Of a stretch of DNA of 64,000 nucleotides, positions 61,645 through 64,000 are shown in pieces. Every line of letters starts with the position of its first letter. Within the stretch, counting starts at the first letter, position 1. Both the position numbers and the translations under genes were made by a program. The notes beneath the pieces were generated by a model. It had not been told where the DNA came from. It saw only the letters and a program-made list of their open reading frames with translations, and did not search any database. Source of the stretch: Patagioenas fasciata (taxonomy: Eukaryota; Chordata; Aves; Columbiformes; Columbidae); assembly GCF_037038585.1 (NCBI RefSeq), contig NC_092520.1, positions 189,700,604 to 189,764,603 on the forward strand, given 5' to 3'.

Positions 61645-64000
61645 ACGTCCTTAAACCTCTACATTCCAGTAACATGCTGCTTATTTAAACCTCATTTTGC
61701 AAAGTCTTTCAAGTACCAGCAGCATGCCTCAGAAATGTATTTAAATCCTCTCATTTTCATTCATACTATGCTTTCCTCTCACTTTTAAATTCTTGTCTTT
61801 TAAAAGTAAAGTTTATATGACCCATGTCACTTTGCAGGAGAGAAAAAAATAAGACCAATATGAATTAAAAGGGAATAGGTGATGATGTACATTTGAAAAG
61901 TGTTGCTACTAAGCATGTTATTTACATTCACAATTCAGTTTTTCTGATAAATTGTTTCTGATAGGTTGTGGTTTGGTTTTTGACTTTTCACTTAGAAATA
62001 TAATGCATTTTTATTACTGTATAGATTTGTTTATTCTATTTGGAAAGAAGTGAATTAACTACCTCTGGCATATGTTGCAGGTTTGCCTCTTACGTAACAG
62101 AGCTTGTTTCAACATCTGAATTAACATTCTGCCTAGACAACATCTGAAAATGTTTCCAGCTTTTTTGATATACAGAGAAGAAATATAAAATTGAACATCA
62201 TCTTTTGAAACTCAGATGACATCTCAATATTACAAGTATTGCAATATTGACAAAGGTTAAGAGGTTTGTTGTAAAAACTACCTTTAGAATAGACCAACAT
62301 TTTAGTAATATTCATTGCAATATTCTAAATGCAGCTCTGAAATATAAGTACTAAATATTTCAGTATTAGGAAAGTCTTCTGGAAATGCAAGTTGATTCTC
62401 TTATTTTTGGTCATTAATCCCATATAATATAAAGATCCCCACTATGGCAAAAGGAGAGGTGGGGACAGGATTGGAGATTATGTCTGTTTTGAGGAACCGA
62501 ATTTCTTAGTTCCCCTGTCTGGATACACACAACAGCCATCATACTCTAAAGCTGTGGTGCAAAGAATCCAGGGAATGTATAATTCCCTCTTTTTCTAGTG
62601 TCATGTCCTGGTATCAACTGGAGCAAAATCCATACACGAGTATCAGAAGGGGCTCCAACTTTTCCTCAGTCTTTCTGATTGAGGGATTAGGACAGTGGAG
62701 TGCTCTATGGTACACACTCAACCATGCTATAAATCACATAGCTGAGATTATGTGGAGACTAAACCTTTATTGCTATTATTAGAAGATGTCTTTTATGGGA
62801 CACTAGAAGTCCATTTACTCTCTTAAAGCAGAAATAAGTCACAAGTGAAACACAATACTCCTAATTTCTTAGGCAATACAACTTGCAACTAGAGCACAAT
62901 ATATTCATAATTTGAACTCAGAAATATCAGTAGTTTGGAGTCTCTTTGGATATAAGTATATATACATTAATATATACAAAAGTCACTGACTTATCTTCTT
63001 GATACTTTCACCCGAAGTGGGCCCATCTCTTTTTTTTTGTTTCATCTGTATTTTTATTTACATTAGCTATCTGTAATTCTGTCTTTCAAAGCTTCAATTT
63101 AAAGTTTTACTATGTCTCCATTATTAATTTAATACTGAGTTAATTATAAAGATAATATTAAAAAGCTCTTTAATTTCCAAAGAGGATTTTCTAATTATTA
63201 ATTATATCTGAAATGAGACTGATGAAATGTAGAAGTATTTTGGCTTTTTTTTTTTTTTTTTAAATACTGATAGTTATGCAGTTTAATGTGGAAATATAAG
63301 CTTAATTAAACTTGAAAAAAAATAACTGAAGTTAACTAGAATTAATAACGTATCTTATTGTAATGGAAGTACTCCCTCATTACCTGAATGAATGTACAGA
63401 TTTTTTTTTTAAAGCGATTCCACTGATGAAATTTTGATGGAAGTATGAGGAGCTCAGGGTCATTTTTGGAAATCTAGAGATGCCTTCAACAGTTTAGACT
63501 ACTGAATATGACTGTCAATTATCTGCCTCAAAATGCATTGCTCACTAAATAGATTTCCACATGGCAATTCAGTGGGTGAATCTTTGTGTTTTACTCATGT
63601 AATATGTGTTTTCAAGTCTCTGAAGTTTAAGTCCCAGAAGATAAAGTAAGTAGGTTTCTAGAATGTGCACACTCAAGGAAAACTGTTTTCTAAGATTTTT
63701 AATACCTAAAGAGTATAGTTAGAAACAATAGCTGCTAGGAGTTGCACTCAATAATTAATAAATTTATAATTAATTCACATGTGCATGCACACACAAACCT
63801 TCCTTCCATGAGTTGTTAGTGATGGAAGTATAATTTCTGCTATTTACAGTTTGAGAACTTATTTGATATTCCATTTTGGAAGAAATATCTAATCTCTGAT
63901 TTAAGTGTTCTCCACCATGGCTCAGAATTTCAGCTTATCGTCAGTGCTACGTTCTTTTACTGTGCAGTAGAACACCAATATATTGGTTCAATTCCCAATT
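61645..64000. other. Unassigned AT-rich stretch to the window end
   Basis: No gene or element is recognised. A T16 run lies near 63246-63261. The sequence beyond 63100 is very AT-rich, with several ATTAATT-type near-palindromes (for example 63750-63772). Confidence 0.45.

Noticed and set aside
1..64000. CRISPR arrays, operons, prophage or bacterial systems
   Set aside because: No regularly spaced direct repeats with unique spacers and no dense coding; the CR1 and ERVL-like repeats show the DNA is avian.

Overview
The window reads as nuclear DNA from a bird, probably a neoavian. It is AT-rich and has no operons, dense ORFs or long open frames. It carries many CR1 LINE remnants, several ending in the avian ATTCTATG-type 3' microsatellite, and several solo LTRs of families I recognise as avian ERVL-like. 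I found no protein-coding gene, tRNA, rRNA or CRISPR array that I can support. It looks like intergenic (gene-desert) or deep intronic sequence.

Layout. 1-1.2 kb: a minus-strand solo LTR with a matching 5-bp target-site duplication, then a 20-bp minisatellite. 1.2-10.2 kb: unique AT-rich sequence. 10.2-11.2 kb: one plus-strand ERVL-like LTR and the first ~110 bp of an LTR from another family. 11.2-16.5 kb: unique sequence with a (TTTA)n tract. 16.5-20.5 kb: three CR1 pieces; the one at 19.8-20.5 kb still shows the C-terminal ORF2 peptide with a single in-frame stop. 20.5-35.9 kb: the longest stretch without recognisable mobile elements, with several perfect short hairpins and a possible conserved noncoding element near 32.2-32.5 kb. 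35.9-45.2 kb: a CR1 3' tail, an internally deleted LTR and two CR1 minus-strand fragments. 45.2-53.3 kb: mostly unique, with a CAAA-rich tract and a probable ancient sauropsid repeat near 52.3 kb. 53.3-61.7 kb: the most repeat-dense part, with two LTRs of one family, a 1-kb CR1 copy on the minus strand and another ERVL-like LTR. 61.7-64 kb: unique AT-rich sequence.

Nothing here works as a gene system. Open frames of 60-150 codons occur on both strands throughout, as expected by chance in this much sequence; the longest overlap recognisable LTR or CR1 DNA. I did not find an undescribed biological system. The best leads are small: four perfect or near-perfect hairpins, two conserved-noncoding candidates, a few unassigned open frames with coding-like character, and an LTR orientation bias. 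Coordinates of repeat ends are read by eye and may be off by a few to tens of bases.
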